A DNA stretch of 7,978 bases from contig JANWJI010000080.1 in NCBI GenBank assembly GCA_025449515.1, forward strand, positions 1 to 7,978, written 5' to 3'. This document shows, piece by piece, positions 5,715 through 7,978 of this stretch; position 1 is the first letter of the stretch, and every line of letters begins with the position of its first letter. Position numbers and translations under genes: made by a program. The DNA is from Nitrososphaeraceae archaeon (GTDB lineage Archaea; Thermoproteota; Nitrososphaeria; Nitrososphaerales; Nitrososphaeraceae). The notes under the pieces are model-generated. The model made no database searches and was not told the origin of the DNA. It worked only from the letters and a program-made list of their open reading frames with translations.

Positions 5715-5796
5715 CTCAGAACTAGTGCGGGTAGATGGATTCTAGCGGCAGGTTATGTGCCCTTTTAAGAAATGCTGCGCAAAAGTACAAATGAAT

Positions 5797-6051
5797 CTAT
5801 AACCTCCCGAAGTCAAGCCGCCTCGTGATACTTCGCAACGTAAGCCTCCAGCCCAGGCCCCAGGGGCCGTGCCCGATGCCATTGGCATATTCCAAAACCA
5901 ATTTGGGAGTATGATTAGAAATTCCTTCAGGCAAAGTAATCTGGTAGCAATAAATTCCTTGACCGGTGTTGAGGTTTATACTAAAGGCCTCATCGATACC
6001 AGGAAAATATCCCGTACCGGAGGGTCCAAAGGTTTGTTCTATCTTCCCCAT
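5797..6051 (-). pseudogene. Truncated Tc-toxin/RHS-type protein: N-terminal SpvB domain
   Basis: ATG at 6051, stop at 5797, 84 residues. The sequence carries GPSGTGYFPGIDEAF (9-23), then YQITLPEGISNHTPKLVLEY (36-55), GIGHGPWGLGWRLTL (58-72) and SITRRLDFG (74-82). This is the start of the SpvB/TcaC-type domain (P-G-x4-P-x-L-x-L-x-Y, then G-x-GP-x-GxGW and SI-R), which normally opens proteins of over a thousand residues: B components of insecticidal Tc toxins and other RHS/beta-propeller secreted proteins. Here the frame ends at the point where family members continue, and no continuation is seen in any frame down to about 5560, so only a fragment remains. GC content is higher than in the flanks, which hints at a foreign origin. 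The N-terminus and its promoter look complete, so a short product could still be made. Confidence 0.8.
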
Positions 6052-6075
6052 ATATGATTAGTTTCTGTCCTCTTA

Positions 6076-6084
6076 TCTATATTT
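6076..6084 (-). promoter_or_regulatory. TATA-like box of the SpvB fragment
   Basis: On the minus strand the bases read AAATATAGA, centred about 29 bp before the ATG at 6051. That is the archaeal TATA-to-start distance, so the transcript would be leaderless or nearly so. It supports the chosen ATG as the original start. Confidence 0.45.
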
Positions 6085-6189
6085 GTAGTTACATGACAAA
6101 TTCATTTGCTACATTTAAAAAGAACGCGATAGAAGATAACTTTTTTACACATCTCGGATATTATCTATCATTAAGATTTAGTCATTTAC

Positions 6190-6329
6190 TGCTTTGTTGC
6201 ATAATTCAGAAACTTCGTTATCTTGTAACGCTTTTAACACTTATCATGTATGGGCCAGATATGAATTACTATCTTTTGACCGAAGATTTCAAAGGTAGTT
6301 GACTAATATCAGATTTGTGCAACAAAGCA
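6190..6329. mobile_element. 140-bp MITE-like element with 18-bp terminal inverted repeats
   Basis: The left end TGCTTTGTTGCATAATTC (6190-6207) is matched in inverse orientation by the right end (6312-6329), whose complement is TGCTTTGTTGCACAAATC: 16 of 18 identical, the outer 12 perfect. The core TTTGTTGCA resembles ends of IS5-type insertion sequences (recall, not searched). The inside is AT-rich and holds no transposase, only the tail of an open plus-strand frame (6054-6302) that I regard as fortuitous. TA dinucleotides flank both ends one base away (6187-6188 and 6330-6331), compatible with a TA target duplication but not proof. It is either a non-autonomous element or an internally deleted insertion sequence. 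Confidence 0.65.
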
Positions 6330-6334
6330 TAAAC

Positions 6335-6363
6335 AGACACAATTAGTGGTCGATTGATAGACC
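6335..6363. repeat. 29-bp dispersed repeat, copy 2
   Basis: Matches 2958-2986 at 25 of 29 positions in the same orientation. It begins five bases after the right end of the MITE-like element. The bases after it (6364-6395) show only faint similarity to those after copy 1. Confidence 0.6.
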
Positions 6364-6588
6364 TGTATTCCTTTTTGCGTTAGAGGTGATATTTTGGTAT
6401 CGGCACCTCGCCAGATTCCAAAATAAAGGTACTTTAACTTTTTTGAGAATTATATGGCGCAGGTCTACCATGGGCTACCAAAAGTTCTATTAAGTTCACA
6501 ATCTGTGGCGGTCATTAAGGCGCTATGTTCGATAATATTCATGACTACTCCCAGATGATTTTATAATTGAACTATTTACATCGTTTAA
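6364..6588. other. Stretch without recognisable gene
   Basis: A 34-codon plus-strand frame from ATG 6454 and a 28-codon minus-strand frame over the same bases are the only open pieces; neither resembles a known protein. Nothing else stands out. Confidence 0.35.
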
Positions 6589-6771
6589 AATCTTGCTCTG
6601 AAAGTATTAAGTGTCGTATATCATAAGACATGTTTATCTGCTGACAGAGTATCGATAAATGACACAGACGACACAGATGACACTGGAGAGACCACCCTGA
6701 GCCATATTGCCGGGCATCCCATTTCTGACATTCTTATGGAGTTTGTCTCCAAGGTCTATGTATTAAATTAG
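6589..6771 (+). pseudogene. Startless open fragment with acidic DTD repeats
   Basis: A plus-strand frame runs 60 codons from just after a TAA (6586-6588) to TAG 6769-6771. It reads SADRVSINDTDDTDDTGETT and then LSHIAGHPISDILMEFVSKV. Three tandem 9-bp units (6661-6669, 6670-6678 and a diverged 6679-6687) encode DTD-DTD-DTG. No ATG, GTG or TTG exists before residue 49, so it is either the end of a lost gene or chance. I do not recognise it. Confidence 0.2.
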
Positions 6772-6790
6772 AAGAATAATTAATGCATGA

Positions 6791-7262
6791 ACCGCCCGGC
6801 GAAATACATCATCTATGAATATACTACCAAAGTACAACAAATGAAGAATTGAATGTATGCTAACGATTATCACATCCCAAGTCGAATCGTCCCTTAAACT
6901 TAATTCATTAACTTGGAATAAAACATTTGTTTTAACTGTCTAACTTCTTCAGTTAGATCGTTAATTGCTTTAGTAGGTAGAATTATGCTGTCCAATACCT
7001 GGACTAAAGGACTGCCTAATGTCAGTGATACCTCTACCCTGCAAACAGATCTATCATGTAATGACTTGATATACATCCTGAATACCTGACCTGCGTATTT
7101 CAGCTGAATATTGGGCAAGTATAGCTGAGCCTTCTCGTTGATTTCAATATCTTTATTCAGATCACATTCTTTCAGAATCCACTCTGTGATTAGTGGAATG
7201 CCTCTTTCTCGGATATCAGATACATAATATATCAATCTGTCCCTGACTTGTCCGAAAAACGC
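6791..7262. repeat. Duplicated block, copy 2 (copy 1 at 2441-2905)
   Basis: Besides the coding match, the 3' flanks agree: both have ACGATTC shortly after the stop, a shared AATTCTT/ATTTGTT stretch, and the string TGTATTTCGCCGG on the minus strand about 100 bp past the stop. Both copies have the same orientation and lie 4.35 kb apart. Similarity fades at residue 71-75 of the protein on the upstream side. Confidence 0.75.
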
Positions 7263-7466
7263 AAATAAGATAGATATGTCTTCATCATCTTCTAACTTAA
7301 ATGGTGTATCGCTACTCCTAATTGCTATTTCAACCCGTCCATTAGGCGAAAGGATGTAAGTAACATGTCTCCGGCCAATATTTTCTTCATAAAGTTTAGC
7401 TCGGTTTATTGGCGCGGCTTTATTTGTTAACTCTTGATAATGATTCTTATCTGTGGATAACATCAA
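6900..7466 (-). CDS. Conserved hypothetical protein, about 188 residues, intact copy of a duplicated gene
   Basis: The frame ends in TAA at 6900 and starts at TTG 7466 or, more likely, ATG 7463. The protein is soluble with no signal peptide or membrane span. An N-terminal part with strand-like VTYILSPNGRVEIAIRSSD (35-53) is followed by TPFKLEDDEDISILFAFFGQ (54-73), a mostly helical middle (VRDRLIYYVSDIRERGIP, EWILKECDLNKDIEI), AQLYLPNIQLKYAGQVFRMY (103-122) and a C-terminal heptad-like helix LTEEVRQLKQMF that could be a short coiled coil. I remember similar proteins as multi-copy hypotheticals in Nitrososphaera-type archaea but can name no function. The same frame stays open upstream to a stop near 7548 without another start, and HIHKLQLMLSTDKNHY looks protein-like across the proposed start, so the gene may be 5'-truncated. 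It has a dead paralogue at 2551-2905. No neighbour shares its orientation closely enough for an operon. Confidence 0.7.
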   Translation of the reverse strand: MMLSTDKNHYQELTNKAAPINRAKLYEENIGRRHVTYILSPNGRVEIAIRSSDTPFKLEDDEDISILFAFFGQVRDRLIYYVSDIRERGIPLITEWILKECDLNKDIEINEKAQLYLPNIQLKYAGQVFRMYIKSLHDRSVCRVEVSLTLGSPLVQVLDSIILPTKAINDLTEEVRQLKQMFYSKLMN

Positions 7467-7978
7467 CTGTAGTTTATGAATATGCAGTGGGGTGACGCGT
7501 AGAAGGATTAGTACATCAAGGAAATATTTAACCAGCTTCCTAGCGAATTAAACCTTTTTTCGAATACATTTACATCATTATTTGCAAATTCTTCATATTT
7601 AGAAAAGAAACTAGGAGAACAGAAAACATTTTTTCTTTTTTAACTATACTATTGCACTTAAGGTAAGTTTTCCTTTGTCAGCTAAAGAAAGGTTAACTCA
7701 GTTATCTCAAGCGGCCGTTATAAAAATTCAGCCCTTTAGTCCCTCTAATATAAGCTAAAAATGAATTAACTGGTTTAACATCTGATTGAAGAGCTACAGT
7801 ATCTTTAAAGATCTGTCTTCATAATGTTAGGTAATACCCAAACATTTGGAACAAGAAATACAGAATAATTTTGACTGGTACATTCGTGCTGCGTGCGTGA
7901 ATACAGTCCAATAGAACTCTCTGGAAGTGTGACAAAAAGTGCTGCGTACTTTCGTCATGCTAGATGGAAGGGCAGGAG
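7467..7978. other. Gene-poor end of window
   Basis: Two short startless frames are readable. One on the minus strand at about 7508-7630 includes KYEEFANNDVNVFEKRFNSL. One on the plus strand at about 7640-7758 includes LSAKERLTQLSQAAVIKIQP. Both have plausible amino-acid composition but no start codon and no family I know. AAATATTTA at 7522-7530 is a palindromic TATA-like site about 57 bp before the 188-residue gene. From 7760 to 7978 I see nothing. Confidence 0.3.

Larger units (their letters stand above)
5345..5796. other. Intergenic stretch of 450 bp with three inverted repeats, no gene
   Basis: After the kinase stop there is a 22-codon frame from ATG 5345 that I do not consider a gene. 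A plus-strand frame without any start codon is open at about 5381-5551; I see no family in it. The notable content is three inverted repeats, listed separately. No tRNA or rRNA signature was found. Confidence 0.4.

Noticed and set aside
5869..6057. Plus-strand open frame of 62 codons
   Set aside because: Antisense to the SpvB fragment.
6054..6302. Plus-strand open frame of 82 codons
   Set aside because: Runs from the SpvB promoter into the middle of the MITE-like element, has no domain, and is best explained as AT-rich chance.
6335..6363. 29-bp repeat as an attachment-site pair for an integrated element spanning 2958-6363
   Set aside because: No integrase or tRNA end is present, the copies differ at four positions, and the interval contains unrelated debris; kept only as a dispersed repeat.
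588..6800. Recurring GCCGG/CCGGCGAA strings (about 590, 1170, 2442, 6795 and others)
   Set aside because: Two fall in a Phe-Ala-Gly codon run and two are the shared flank of the duplicated block; the rest share only five bases with different flanks, so no motif is needed.
1..7978. tRNA, rRNA or CRISPR array
   Set aside because: No T-loop-like motif in a cloverleaf context, no rRNA-like sequence and no regularly spaced repeats were seen by reading; a covariance-model scan would be decisive.

Overview
This is AT-rich, gene-poor accessory DNA, most likely from an archaeon, and I would place it near the ammonia-oxidising Nitrososphaeria (moderate confidence, from recall of protein families, not a database search). 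The reasons are a PriX-like primase remnant, an HxlR-type regulator fragment with archaeal-style sequence, TATA-like boxes about 25-50 bp before start codons, and a 188-residue protein that resembles a conserved family I associate with these archaea. Coding density is low. Only three reading frames look intact: a 144-residue protein (1495-1929, minus), a Ser/Thr protein kinase (4385-5344, plus) and the 188-residue protein (6900-7466, minus). Nearly everything else recognisable is a decayed gene carrying frameshifts, in-frame stops or truncations.

Layout. 161-804 (minus): a primase-related gene broken into about five frames. 958-1330 (minus): remnant of a secreted or surface protein with a prealbumin/SdrD-like repeat. 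1495-1929 (minus): the 144-residue gene with a TATA-like box and a perfect 8-6-8 dyad before its start. 2102-2200: a Pro/Ser-rich protein tail. 2301-2508: a decayed homologue of the C-terminal part of the 144-residue protein. 2551-2905: a pseudogene about 70% identical at protein level to the C-terminal 114 residues of the 188-residue protein. 2958-2986: first copy of a 29-bp dispersed repeat. 3546-3870 (plus): a small secreted protein split by a frameshift. 3919-4005 and 4034-4171 (minus): short fragments, the second the C-terminus of an HxlR-type regulator. 4385-5344 (plus): the kinase. 5345-5796: no gene, but three clear inverted repeats. 5797-6051 (minus): the N-terminal SpvB domain of a Tc-toxin/RHS-type protein, cut off after 84 residues. 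6190-6329: a 140-bp element with 18-bp terminal inverted repeats (MITE-like), followed at once by the second 29-bp repeat. 6900-7466 (minus): the 188-residue gene. 7467-7978: no confident gene.

How the parts relate. A duplicated block is the clearest structural signal: 2441-2905 and 6791-7262 carry the same gene plus about 110 bp of 3' flank in the same orientation, 4.35 kb apart; one copy is intact and one is dead. The dead copy runs into a remnant of the 144-residue family, so the two hypothetical families may once have been neighbours. I see no complete operon. The kinase stands alone, with no phosphatase, receptor or obvious target beside it. The region reads as a graveyard of accessory genes (replication module, secreted proteins, toxin fragment, insertion-element debris) around a few retained single genes.
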